Below are positions 22,809 to 33,905 of a DNA stretch of 64,000 nt, in pieces (position 1 is the stretch's first letter; each line of letters starts with the position of its first letter). This DNA is from Armillaria gallica (Eukaryota; Basidiomycota; Agaricomycetes; Agaricales; Physalacriaceae), in assembly GCA_037576215.1 (NCBI GenBank), contig JBANDB010000003.1, positions 3,162,001 to 3,226,000 on the forward strand, in the 5' to 3' direction. The notes under the pieces were generated by a model. The model was given only the letters and a program-made list of their open reading frames with translations, searched no databases and was not told where the DNA came from. The translations under genes were made by a program, and so were the position numbers.

Positions 22809-23110
22809 TTTGTTGGAAATAATTTGGGATAGATTTTGGACTGTATATCAATAGCCGCAAGAGAAACCGATGAGGGCACTTCTTTCGCAAGCGAAAGCGA
22901 AAGTACCCATGCACCTGAGAAGAGGTGTAAGAGGATAGACAGAACATATAACTTTAAGTGTAAACTCTCACCGGAGCCTGTACCCGAGTCCAATACTTGG
23001 TCACCAGGCCCCAAGCTTACAGGCGCCGATACGGATTTTCCATCGCATAGCGTACACCTGAGAAAAGACCCAAGCCTTCGATACATCAGTACAGGAAACA
23101 CAGAATACTG
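22809..23110 (-). pseudogene. Methyltransferase fragment M6 fused to F-box pseudogene F2
   Basis: On the minus strand this encodes the methyltransferase N-terminal half: LRCTLCDGKSVSAP, GDQVLDSGTGSG (motif I) and a splice into SLAAIDIQSKIYPKLFP. Immediately afterwards, at about 22808, it becomes F-box sequence in a different frame (RLSFIYDRSLS). This is a chimeric junction between the two families. Confidence 0.7.
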
Positions 23111-24025
23111 AATGGCTTATCGCTGCTTCTCAAGAGCATCGGAGGGTAGTAAGTAACACATATCTGGTGAAGACGGCCAAGCTCTCTGCAGCTGCTGTGC
23201 TCTGTGCACAGGGCTCATGGGAGAAGAAGACAAAGACATTCCAGGACAAGACACGGAAACGAGTCAACACCGCAGTGTATTTCTACCAGTCTGAATCAAT
23301 TGACAAACGCAATATTTGTAGAGTTGTTCTGGGACATCAAAAGACTCATTGCGATACATCCGGATTTCCTGGAACAGGGTAGACACTTGGCTTGTAGAGA
23401 TGCTTATAAAAATACAAGTGTAGAACTTGCACTGTCGCAGCGTATGCAGACTCGCCGGACTGTTTAAGGTATCAATACATACAGTAACGGGCCGGTCAAC
23501 ACTTGGGAGTAGGTACTTGACATATAGCCCTCCCTCGTCGACGGAATAGTCCTGGAGTCAATTGATACATACAGCAGGGGCGAAATGGAGCAACGGGAGC
23601 GGGCGATCAGATGCCTCAAATTCCCAGTGTGGTTAACGAGCACGGCCCCGCAGTCAAGGCGAGAACAAGCGGGAACACAGCTGACACGGAGAACAAAATT
23701 TACGCTCTTTTGAACACGGTCAAAGCCCCCTGACAGCCGGAGTAAAGCACACAAAGCCGGATTATATCTTGGCCGTAAATGACATGTGCGCTCTGATTAC
23801 ACACTTTTAGCGAGTAGTATCGAGTCTGATTAGAACGCCGAAATGAATTCATTCATTAAGGAGTGTAATCAATCTTACGGATCATTCATTCTGTCAAACG
23901 CTTCAATCGTGATGCAGGTTCGATGGGTTCGTGTCTTGCAGTGTGTGCGAACATATAGCAAAGCACTCTCTCTATTTCAACAATCTATAATTCAAAGTTT
24001 AAACTGTAGGCTTAGTGTCGTCAGC

Positions 24026-25018
24026 CTAGATCGATCTCTGACTTGCATTGAAATCGCGTACCTTTTGAGCATATATCGCTGTCCAGTCTCTCGAAGCAGA
24101 TACACCTCGTCCGTTATCCCATTCTTTCGCCAAGCCATCAAGAAGGTCATCATATTCCCGCTCCGAGGATACCAGCCCGAATCCATCTGCTTTGAAGATA
24201 GGTCCGCGCATAGCGGAATATACTGAAACTAGGTCATCTCTGTGCTCTAGTCCGTCCGTGCCAGCCCATGCCCCAAGGGGTACAGCCCGCGTTTCGCTGT
24301 GCACGTTGATGAATCCCTCTCGTCTCAACATGCCAGGGAGGCGTTTCGCGACGTCTATGAGTAGACCTTTATGCGAGTACATTCTATCCAGAATGTTTCC
24401 CATCCTCTCGGAGTAAGGTCCCATATGTGTTGAGATTGCCGCGCCTTCGATGATTTGGACCCATCCACCCGGAGCGAGGACGCGGTAAATCTCTGACAAG
24501 GCCGCGCCCCACTGTGATTCGGTCAGGGCCGCGAAGAGAACACGTTGGTTGACAAGAGAGTAAGAATCGGTCCATTCTCCGGGTAACTCTGTGACCGAGC
24601 GAATAGAAAATTTGACGTTCTTTGGGAATGATTTGGGGAAGATTGTCGATTGTATATCGATGGCCGTGAGAGAAATCGACGGTGAAACTTCCTTCGCCAG
24701 TAACATAACCCAGGATCCTGATAAAAGTGTAAGACGAGAGTAACAACCTGCAGGTGTAACCCCTTACCAGTTCCTGTACCCGAATCTAATACCTTGTCAC
24801 CGGGCTTCAGAGTTATAGGCGGCAACACCGATTTGCCGTCGCACAGGGCGCGCCTGAGAAGAGAATGCTGCAACTCAAGTCTTCGATGCGTTATTACAGG
24901 AAACGGAGCAGATTATCGGTTTGGCTTACCGTTGCTTCTCAAGAGTATCGGAGGGTAGTATATAGTGTACATCTGGTGAAGATGGCCAAACCCTCTGCGG
25001 GTGCGGTGCTCTTCCCAT
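24026..25018 (-). CDS. Class I SAM-dependent methyltransferase M3 (intact)
   Basis: Three exons: 25018-24930 (MGRAPHPQRVWPSSPDVHY, then ILPSD.LEKQ), 24880-24768 (RLELQHSLLRRALCDG, VLDSGTGTG motif I) and 24717-24026. Introns of 49 and 50 nt have GT/AG ends. The product is 297 residues. After motif I come SVSLTAIDIQST (motif II acid), EWTDSYSLVNQRVL, AALSEIYRVLAPGGWVQIIE (post-motif region) and the C-terminal WTAIYAQKV. This is the LaeA/UMTA-like methyltransferase type common in fungi; substrate unknown. It is near-identical to M4 at 45742-46734 in mirror orientation. The last nine or so codons are uncertain, because a possible donor follows QKVRDFN. Confidence 0.88.
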
Positions 25019-26202
25019 AAGACGCCTAGTAAGGGAAGAAAAGGGAGACGAGAACGAGAACATTTCACAACAGAAGGCAAATCGATCCCATTATCTCTTA
25101 TTTCTACGACAGAAAGGCCGGTGTAGGCGATTGACAGACTCAATGTTCGCAGGCATTCTCTGTCAGACTCTGTGGCATCGAAGCGCAACACACGGGGACT
25201 CCAAATTCCGGGAGTAAGGTATGTATACCCTTGAAGAGGTTTTATGAACATGTGAATTTTTTTTGGCTGCCGCAGCAGATACATGCAGACTTACGTTGTA
25301 TTACATCGTGATCTTTTCCACGAGAAGAGCCGCCAGTCAAGGGATTATCAAGGACCAGAACGATCAATAGTCCGAGTCTCAGGCTATTGTTTCAAGTCGA
25401 AAGTTGCCTAGGCTCTGCAGTATCTGTCAAGTTAGATGAGGTAAGTACGTTGGAGATACTTGGTACGCAGCCTCGGCGGAGGGGCAGTTCTGAAGTGGCT
25501 TAATACATACGGCAAAGATGAAAAGTAGAAACGGAAACGGAAGCTGTCGACAAACGTTCGGAAACAGATGACCGCCGTGTATAAATAAGTACAACTTCGC
25601 CGAGTACACAGCCACAACCATCGGCTTGGCACTCTTCCCTCAGTTGGGCAAAATTAGCCTGGATCTTACCGTTACCATCCTTAAAGCTCGTATGGAATCC
25701 GATCTATTTAATAAGTATTACTTGGTTCAAATTTCTCTTCGTCACCGAGCCCAATGACTTCTAGTTACTGAGAGTTATCATCCGTATCTTGGATGAGCAG
25801 CCATTCCATTGACCCCGAAACCGCAACTTACGTCCCATTCGCAGATGATAAGCTGGCGTGAGTTGCACCAGGAGCAATAGACGCGTCTTGGCCGAGTACA
25901 CGACATACGTCAGCTAATGGAACCTGCGGCAAATAATTAGGTGTGACGACGGGAACTTCAATAATTAGCAGTATTAATGGTGACGGCTTGCCGCGTTCTA
26001 TTTCAGTCCCTGGGAATTACACGCAGATGGCAAGGACCACGCCGATGGCAATTCAGCATTAGCTACTTTGCCTCGTCTTCTTCCTCTTACCACTTCGGTT
26101 GCCATTTTCCCATCATTGACCATGCTGGCTGTCGCTCAGGGGGATGACACCTGAAGCGCCTACAAGGTATTCCCCAATCCAATTTCCGCTCATCTCATCA
26201 CA
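25019..26202. other. Spacer between M3 and the decarboxylase relic
   Basis: About 1.2 kb between two divergently oriented genes, mirrored at 44291-45741. Nothing coding is supported. A TATAAATAAGTACAAC block (about 25581) corresponds to 45200-45215 in the other arm. Confidence 0.5.
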
Positions 26203-26872
26203 ATGAATGTTGAACAGCGAGTTTTTCGATCTTTCCTCTTCGAAGCGGTTGCTCATCTTCATGCATAGGTTTCGTAAAGCCGGTTACCAGGCCATTAGTC
26301 GCATCTGTGATCACTACAGAATAAAGCGGTTGTGCCTAGTGTACAACCCGGTTATCTGAAGCCTTTGATGCCACGTGCGTAACAGGAGTTCTTATAGGAC
26401 ATCAGTTTATTTATATATATAAACATCTAGTGGCTGCCCCGGAGTCAGGAGAAGATTTTCAGATTATTGCCGATGATTGTCAAAGGCTCATTGTACCTGG
26501 CATGTCTCCTGCTTTTCTCTACTTTCTGGGCGATCTGATATTATACCATAGGCCTCGCGCACTGGCAGCATCTTTCCTTCTTCGCCTACTTCCCAATCGA
26601 AGTACCTTTGAAGGTATTCTCGGAGACCTCTATGCCAGCAGTGTTGCAAACCCCGTCTTCACCGTAGGTCTTCGATTGTCTTTTTGTATAGCAATAGAGT
26701 CATTGACACGTCTTAGTGAGCTTCTGGCCCCGCATGTAGTGAACTAGAGGCCATTGTTACGTCCCATACTCATTCGCTTGGCATAAAAGCTGGGATGGTG
26801 TTAGGGCTAGCTGTGCGCGTCCTAGATGTCCACTCTGATGACAACCATTCGTTGAGGGGTGGTACTCTCAGT
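26203..26872 (+). pseudogene. Aromatic amino acid decarboxylase relic (left arm)
   Basis: Begins ATGAATGTTGAACAGCGAG at 26203 like the intact gene, then [16 protein letters not shown]. An approximately 8-nt deletion after GATCACTAC breaks the frame. [20 protein letters not shown] and the exon carrying [20 protein letters not shown] survive. The sequence then jumps from GAGGCCATTGTTA to a later segment ([19 protein letters not shown]), deleting the GGG/STASE region. It ends at CTCTCAGTA, about 26872, fused to the promoter flank of DUF6534 copy G. The PLP lysine exon is absent. Confidence 0.85.
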
Positions 26873-27062
26873 ATCTGTTCTACTACAACTTGGTCTGTAC
26901 TAGGGGAACAGACTCATCGTAATCAGTTGGATGGGCTATGCGCTGACCATTGTTGGACCATTGATGAACATGTTCAACAGCTGGACTGCCTTTAACCCCG
27001 GTTTCAGTGATGTGATACTTACCCGTCTTAGCGCCTTCTTTCAAGCCTCCCGCATGGCTGAA

Positions 27063-27072
27063 TAGTATATAT
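27063..27072 (+). promoter_or_regulatory. TATA box of DUF6534 copy G
   Basis: AGTATATATA, 58 nt before the ATG at 27121, preceded by the class II flank that begins at the decarboxylase junction (26873). Confidence 0.65.
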
Positions 27073-27120
27073 ACACTGATTCCCTCGCCCTGGGATTGGT
27101 AAAGCAACCACAGACACATC

Positions 27121-28564
27121 ATGCAGCCCGTCCCCGTAGGTTATCCGATAGAAGAACTGTAAGTTATACTCGTGAAATCGAGCAGTGGTGTTTTCTGAGT
27201 CATCTCATTCCAGGACCGGACCTTTCGTTTGTTAAATGTACATTCAGTCTATCCAGTCCCTGACACAAAATTTTAGATTGTAGGCTGTCTTTTGAACTGG
27301 GGACTTTTCGGGACCCTTTCTGTACAGCTCTGTATGTTGCTCCGAGTCGGTTTCCAGAAAATTGCTTCTAATGTATTTTCTTTAGATCTATACTATCTAG
27401 CATTTCCGAATGACAGACGATCATTGAAATATCTCGTCTATGGCATATATCTCATCGAATCTGTGCAGACGATTCTCGTTGCCCACGATACGTTTGCAAC
27501 ATTTGGGTACGGCTTCGGTGACATGGACGCCCTGGCTAGAATAAATTTCTTTTGGCTCACGGTTCCCATCATGAGCGCTGTTGGTGCGCACGGCGTTTGC
27601 TACCTACTTTCTATTACTTATCGGGAGATCAGCTGCTTGTGTCGGGCAAGGCTTCTATGCATACCGAATCTTCATATTGTCAAAATCACGAATCATCCCA
27701 GTATTCGTCATTTGTGTTTGTTGCTGTGCTCTTTCTCCGTAGTAGTCTAGCTCACCTATTTGCAGGTATCATTTACCGGTTCTGTGGCAGCTATCATCTC
27801 AGGTGTTTACTGTTTCCAAGCCGGAACCACCACTAAACTCAACAACAGGAAGACGTACATTGCTGTCGGGGTGTGTAATTGACTGGACGACCCAAGTTTA
27901 TCAGCTGAAGCATGTCTAGCTTTCGTGCGGGGCTTCCGCCCTATGTGATATCATCATCGCTATCTGCATGACCTACTACGTGAGCTCTTTCTTTCAAATT
28001 TCTTCATTGATATTGATGCTATTTTGTAGCTTATGTGCAGCAATACCCACTTCCGTCGCACGCGAATGTTGCTCACAAAGCTAATTCGTCTCACTATTGA
28101 AACGGGATCGGTGACAGGTATTCAGACCGTACCAATTGCCGTTGTCAGAATAATAATACCGATTACTCCCAGCTGTTGTCGCTCTGCTCAGCTTTGTCCT
28201 TTTCATTGTGTTCCCCAATCAAAGTTTTTACATGACTCCCGCCCTGCTCATGCCCAAGCTATATGCTAATGCCGTTTACATGTTGCTGAATTCTCGAATT
28301 CGAATTATCGGTGGACGGGATACGTACATGTCTTCAACTGATATGAGCATCACGACCACGATGCTAAAAAACATCGCCTCTCAATCAGCGGGTGCAGACG
28401 GGAATCACGGGATGCAAGGACGGGAGCCAGCGGTCGCGATATCTAATGAGGTATTCAACGATAATCATGAAATGGGTCAAATGAACGTCAGTCGTGATAC
28501 TCCATGTGCTTCCTTTATTAAAGCTGATTTTCCCCTAAGGATAAACCACGGGACGGCTGTATGA
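27121..28564 (+). CDS. DUF6534-type 7TM membrane protein, copy G (altered C-tail)
   Basis: Nine open exons: MQPVPVGYPIEE, microexon [122 protein letters not shown] and the last exon with [20 protein letters not shown]. Donors are GT throughout, including GTGAGC at intron 7. Near the end, after MNVSRDTPCA, small indels change the frame, so the usual LLELIFP ending is replaced by a longer tail to TGA 28562-28564. Convergent with the intact F-box gene F3. Function unknown. Confidence 0.87.
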
Positions 28565-29815
28565 TTATCTCCGCGTAACTGATAGACTGCATTCTTTATG
28601 CTGACATATGTATGGGAACTTGTACTATTCATGTGTTTACTATTTAACATACACCGAAGCTAAATATTACGACCTTGTGCGCCGATATGCCATGTCTAGG
28701 AATCCATAGTTATTTATTTCTTCTTACCTCCGGAGGTATAAACCAGAACATGAATCACGTTGGGCCAGAAAATGGCGGCTTCGACGGCTGGCGTCGCGAC
28801 AGCCATAGTAGCAGTGGTAATCTAAGCCTTTGCGCCAATCCAAACTTCAACGGCTGACTCAACTCGTCCACCTTTTACAGCAAGATATCAAGGTTCTCGT
28901 TGTCGAATAAGTATTGGGATCGTTCCGTCGCTCAATATTGATGCTGAAGTATCTCTGCTGGCCATGCCGCCAACAATAGACTTACGGAGCATTCTGACTC
29001 GACCAGGAATGCCAGTAGACCCGGGCGAGCCGTCCAATCCGCTACTTGGTGACTGTTGATGCAGTCTGAAAAGAAGCTCCTCTTGGCTCGACTGGCGCTG
29101 GGTGCCGGTTCGAGTCTAGAATGCCAGAAGCTTTGGCGATCTTCCGGAATGGAGGCTTCTGTGCCTCTACTAACAGCGCAAGACTCGTCATTTCATGCAT
29201 TGATCAACAAAAACATGTCGAAGGCAACGTCAACATCGAAGTTGACTAGAAAAGCGAGATAAGTTCAGAGTTGCGGTGGTATAACTTAGAATATTAACAA
29301 TATCTCTATTATCTTCTGGCGTTCGCACCTCGACAAGGCTGCCGATGAGCACCTGTACTCGTTTGGAGAAGTCTGCTCCTTTGCTCCATGGAAGTGGCCG
29401 GGTGAGGATTGTGTTCTCATGGAACATGTTTGAAGGAGCCATGCTATGCAAGTTTGGCTTCAGCGTCGCCTCTTTGTTTCCGTCCACCCCAACGTACCCG
29501 TTGGATGTGGGTTCGGCTTCGTAGAGACTTTCTCTTTTCCTGAGAGTCTCCTCGACTAGGTAAAGGCCGTCAACGCCTGAAAAAAAAGGAATGGGGGTAA
29601 TGTTGGAGGGTGCAGGAAGAGAAGGAACGGGGAAGATATTGACGTGACGATGGCCGCGATTCGCCTGTGGTCATTTCAAGGACTCGGACGCTTATGGTAA
29701 AGTTCTTCTGAAAGCCAGGGCTATCAGATACAACTGTGTGCGATACTATCATCAGGGACGTACAACATAAAGCCATGCTCGAGAATTGGTAGCAATGAGC
29801 GCTCTGGTACGCGCT
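28565..29815. other. Spacer between copy G and F-box gene F3
   Basis: Longer version (1.25 kb) of the repeated DUF6534/F-box spacer. Candidate ORFs in it show no homology and no conservation with the sister spacers, so none is called. Confidence 0.5.
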
Positions 29816-31375
29816 TCACTTTCTTTTCTTTTCCTTCAATTCCGTCTTCTTCTGCTGCAACCACCTCGGATCCGTAAAAAAATCCAACGAATTCACGACC
29901 ACACTATCCAAACCGGGACAGGCATCCTTCATCTTTCCCACAAAACCGAGTATTGCCTTCTTCGAGCGCTTCGGCAACATTGTACGAAAACGCTTCAAAT
30001 TAGGGATCAACGCCACAGCGGCGGGCACTTCGGCAGCGTCTGGCGGATGGAACGAAATCGAAAAGTCGGTGATCCCTGTGAGCAACGCTTCGGCCCTCTT
30101 CACATCCAGCCCTCTCCACCGAGGGAATTTGAACGTCAACCAGTCGGCAGCATTCAAGCCTTTGTGGCGAATACTGAGGCGATCTACTGTAGGTATTCGC
30201 GATATCAGAAGGAGCGCTTCTTGGGTTCCCGGGGTATCTTCACTCGTGATAGTAACTGATTGAAGAACAGGGAATACCTCCGCAGTGGAGAGTAGTGTGT
30301 GAAGGGTCATTGCCGTACCACCGATGCGTGTCAATGACATGCGGGTCGCAGGCTCCAAGGACATCTTTGGGTGCTCCGATCCCCTAAGGCTCCTTCTTCC
30401 CGCGATCCGTGATATTGGGTTCCATGTTCCCAGATGGAGGATAGTAATGTGTGGATGGCGCTCAAGAAACGCTGAAAAGGCTGCAAAACCGAACTTGCAG
30501 TGCGAGAGCGTCACGCGTTGGAGATTGCTAAATGAAAATCCGTTGATTTTCAAAAGGACGTCATCAGAAAGGGACCTTAGGTCCAACATCTCGATCGGCG
30601 ACTCCTCGATACATTGCAGCATCCAAGCCATGTACTGTTCTGGACACTCAGATAGGGTAATCTTTGAGAGTTTGGTGAGGACTGGCGGATCAAACACTAT
30701 GATCACGCCCGTCCTTGCCCTAGGTGCATCGTAGGACCTCCGATTTGAGATATCCATGTTGATCGTCTTGCAACCGAGTTTGCTGAGATCCTCGAAGAAA
30801 GCGGCATGCGCTTCCGTGGGCACCTGCGGCCATTCCATATGTTCAAAGGAAACGGAGAACCTGCCCGAAAGCAAATCCATACGCTTGAGAGCGGGGAGAG
30901 ATCGTTTGACCTCCCTCATCTCCTTGCGAAAGTGATTGGAGAACTTGCAGTGGATGACGGCCAGAGGCGGATTGTAGATGAACGATAAGCGGAGCATTCG
31001 AAAAGAGATAAAGGGCTCACGTTGAGCGCGCTTTCCGCATTTTTTACCCGAAGAGCTACGACAAAACTCATAGCAGGAGACTGATCCAAAATGATATGCC
31101 ATGGCAAATTCATTGAGTCGGCGGCACGTAGTAGCTAGGGTAAGGATGATTTGGATGGTGTTGGGCAACGCCGCAAATATTTTGAGTAGGAGTTCGTTTG
31201 GCAGATCGGGTAAAGATGGAGATGGCGATAGCAGCGACTCAGAGCTACAGGCAAGCTTCTCCCGCTTGCCAGGAGATTTCTGTGCAAGAGCATCACCGCA
31301 GTCGGAGGAACGTTTTCTTTTCAGTGTCGAAGTGGCCATTTCCCCTTTAGTTGAGGCGGGGCTGATGGCGGTCAA
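29816..31375 (-). CDS. F-box protein with LRR-like C-terminal region (F3, intact)
   Basis: A single uninterrupted exon of 519 codons. The second Met (MATSTLKRKRSS, 31339) is the start conserved in copy F1; the upstream Met at 31375 would add 12 residues. A basic KRKR stretch near the N-terminus could be a nuclear signal. The F-box spans about residues 55-100 (LPDLPNELLLKIFAALPNT, then TLATTCRRLNEFAMAYHF). Degenerate leucine-rich segments follow (VLTKLSKITLSECPEQ; IEMLDLRSLSDDVLLKING; HITILHLGTWNPI), ending LKEKKRK. By family knowledge, F-box proteins bind Skp1 and recruit targets to SCF ubiquitin ligases through the C-terminal domain; the target is unknown. It is the only intact member of at least six copies in the window. 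Its 5' leader has an 8-bp hairpin (31441-31462) absent upstream of F1. Confidence 0.9.
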   Translation of the reverse strand: MTAISPASTKGEMATSTLKRKRSSDCGDALAQKSPGKREKLACSSESLLSPSPSLPDLPNELLLKIFAALPNTIQIILTLATTCRRLNEFAMAYHFGSVSCYEFCRSSSGKKCGKRAQREPFISFRMLRLSFIYNPPLAVIHCKFSNHFRKEMREVKRSLPALKRMDLLSGRFSVSFEHMEWPQVPTEAHAAFFEDLSKLGCKTINMDISNRRSYDAPRARTGVIIVFDPPVLTKLSKITLSECPEQYMAWMLQCIEESPIEMLDLRSLSDDVLLKINGFSFSNLQRVTLSHCKFGFAAFSAFLERHPHITILHLGTWNPISRIAGRRSLRGSEHPKMSLEPATRMSLTRIGGTAMTLHTLLSTAEVFPVLQSVTITSEDTPGTQEALLLISRIPTVDRLSIRHKGLNAADWLTFKFPRWRGLDVKRAEALLTGITDFSISFHPPDAAEVPAAVALIPNLKRFRTMLPKRSKKAILGFVGKMKDACPGLDSVVVNSLDFFTDPRWLQQKKTELKEKKRK

Positions 31376-33100
31376 GAAGAAGCCGGAAGCGGCATCGTGT
31401 CGGCATGCACCTATCTATTTAGACTCCGTCTCCGCGCTTGCTTAGGGGTTCATTCCCCTAAGTCGCTCTCTGCTTCAGTGATTCCCACGTTGCCCATACT
31501 AAGGACTCGAGCTCATTTCTCGTTACCCATAACTATGCTGTAGACCAGTGGTGACCATCTGTCTAACTGCCTTAGTCGACCTCACTTTCTCGCGATGTCA
31601 GGTGGTGAGAGAGACAGTAACCAGTCTGCTCTTCAACAAAATAATTCAAGCTTACCTCGCCAGTAACGGGAACCTCAAAGCTCTTTACGTCTCTCCATAT
31701 ATATAGCTCTCTGGATCCTTCCGTTGGCGAACAACAGTAGAGCAAATCATAGCTGAATGTCTCACTTTGACATTATCCAGACTCTCGATGACTACCTTTC
31801 CCTAGGCGAATAAAATGGGGTACTGGCTGGAGCTCTCACACTGTCGCCTACGTCCCCACTTGCTTTCTACGGCGAAAAATCGGTTTCATGGCTCATTGTC
31901 GGTCATCTCCAGGTGAGTACATACAGCGGAAACCGTGCTATGACCCCGTGCCTGTTTCTTCGGAAAGCAAGCGCATGCACCACGCCGAAGACGAATACGG
32001 CAATGATAGGCGACATGCTGGTACGTATGCTTACGCTTGATACTGAAGATTGTCCTTTTCGAGTCAGAACAGACCATGCAACTATCTGACCAGTGGCGAA
32101 GTTTCTGCGCCGTCGCATGCTGTCTGCTGCATTCTGCGACTTGGACTTTGGGTAGGAGCTTGAGCTACGAACAATCATGTAGACGACTTCTTGCCATTTC
32201 GACGTAAGGTCACCGGTCGAAATCTGAAAATTCTCGGAGCATTAGAACGCCTGTGCTCGGCTGTAGTGCTTGCCATACTTCGCAAAAATGAGCAGACGCA
32301 CGAGGGCTTCGCTAGGAATTCATTCTTGGTTTCATTTCTCGGAGCCGACGACTTCTTACACCGAGGCGCCCTGAACAATGAAACGTCATTGCTGTCGTGA
32401 ACGTCACCGTCGAAGCTTGTGCATTTTTCCGACCATCGAATCCGGTCCAGGTGGAGGCATGATAAATATGGTCACATTTCATTAGGAGTAATGAGCAACA
32501 CCCGCTCCGTCCAAAAGTCCATAGATATATATAACGAAAAAAAAACAATGGTAACGAACATCCAAAAAACAAGTTAGTATAAGAAAAATGCGAATCCAAG
32601 AACTGGTGACCATAGTCCAAATGAAATGCAAACACCGAAAGCAAAAACTCCCACGTATGGCCTCCTTCCTTCTCTTCTTCCCTCCTCTCGTCGGACAGGG
32701 CCCATCTGGTCAGCCCGAGGCGGCGTGAACCGAGCAAATAATCAGCGCCCTCCCAGCGCGGTCTAGATCATAATAACGTGTATAACATAACGTAATATCC
32801 CCTTATCTCGTCTTCGTTTTCGTCGGCGAAAAGAATTACACCATCGAAGGCGTTACTGGCAGTTGTTGGCGTAGACGAGGCGGTGATAGTGAACGGGAGC
32901 GTCGTCCCGGCGGCCGTGGTGTTGATATTGGTGGCTGTTGCGAGGGCCGTGGTGGCGGTGGTATCGAGCGAGGCGTTGGTCGACGAAACGTCTACATAGC
33001 TAGTTTCAGTATCTTTATGGCTCGCAGAACACAGGACATACATGCCGCGACATTATTATCTTCGCCATCGACACCGGTGCTTGCGACTCGTAGTACACCA
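31376..33100. other. 1.7-kb region without a recognised gene
   Basis: A TATA-like TATATATAG (about 31699) precedes an ATG at 31757 reading MSHFDIIQTLDDYLSLGE, which stops after 18 codons. A Ser/Thr/Ala-rich minus-strand ORF (33043-32768; TTATTALATATNINTTAAGT) is low complexity. Short ORFs near 32175-32400 overlap on both strands. None could be tied to a family or to a convincing exon structure. Confidence 0.4.
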
Positions 33101-33131
33101 CACCTGTCGTTGATTGCCTTTCAAAATTAAA

Positions 33132-33830
33132 TCAATTAAAAATAAACGTAAAAGACGCACGTCGGTGTTGGCCCTCGAACTGGGACACGGACACGGACTC
33201 CTTCTCCTTCATGGGCGTCGACTGCAGCGTCTCCAAGGTCAAGACGCCCCAGTTCCACACACCCTTCTTATCGCCTTGCTGCTGGTGGCGACAGGCCCAG
33301 ACACATGCGAGAATGACGAGCACGACGGCGAACGACAGAAAGCTGAGTGCGCATGTCGAGGACGCAGTCGTAAAGTCCACTGGAGCACAGGACAGATGCA
33401 TCGCGGGGCAGATGGACGAAGGACGCAAAGAGAGCGTGGAACCAGTAGCACCTATGTATAAGGATGATTAGGTAATCAATTATTGTGGTTCTAATATTGC
33501 ATCACGTAGCCAAGGAACCAACCTCGATGAACAGAACAGCCTGTAATGTATCACCATCCCGGCAGTTCGAACCCCACTCCCGAGTTTTTGTCGACGAACG
33601 AGCCTTGGAAAGGACCCACCGTGCAACCCACTCATCCGGTCCGTGTCTGCTGACCCCTAGCACTACGTGGAACCTCCATATAATATCCCATGATAACCAC
33701 GACAAGCTTGCCGTGAAATACCCGGCTTCGGTATCCCACTCATCAGTTGTGGATCTGGTAACATAAGAAACAAGTGATGCATTATATGTATACATGATGA
33801 TAAGTAGATAACAAATACAGTACCAGGACT
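33132..33830 (-). CDS. Hypothetical multi-exon single-pass membrane protein
   Basis: Coding-like exons on the minus strand. One, around 33760-33560, reads TDEWDTEAGYFTASLSWLSW and then HGPDEWVARWVLSKARS. A possible intron with donor GTGATAC (after NCRDG) and acceptor ATACATAG leads to GATGSTLSLRPSSICPAM and a clear transmembrane helix, LSFLSFAVVLVILACVWACR. A polar tail follows, with its stop at 33132. This would be a small membrane-anchored protein with the N-terminal part outside. The start exon was not identified and the phase of the first junction (near 33770) did not resolve cleanly. I do not recognise the family. Confidence 0.35.
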
Positions 33831-33905
33831 ATCGCGTACAGCGGTATTACAACATGTATACAGTAAAATAAATGAAAGGAATAACACATACCACTAAGCT
33901 ACCGG

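Larger units (their letters stand above)
23205..26872. repeat. Left arm of a large inverted duplication
   Basis: Matches the reverse complement of 43428-47510. Shared landmarks in mirror order are CATGGGAGAAGAAGACAA, methyltransferase M3/M4, the CAATGACTTCTAGTTACTGAG-type block (25750 versus 45010) and the decarboxylase start (26203 versus 44290). The left arm is shorter, mainly through deletions in the decarboxylase. Confidence 0.85.

Noticed and set aside
30324..30734. Plus-strand ORFs inside the F-box gene F3 (also 31101-31445, 29786-30259)
   Set aside because: They are antisense shadows of the intact F-box frame, and similar shadows appear in the pseudogene copies.
31441..31462. Transcription terminator hairpin
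   Set aside because: The 8-bp hairpin lies in the 5' leader of F-box F3 in a eukaryotic genome with no U-tract logic; kept only as a note.
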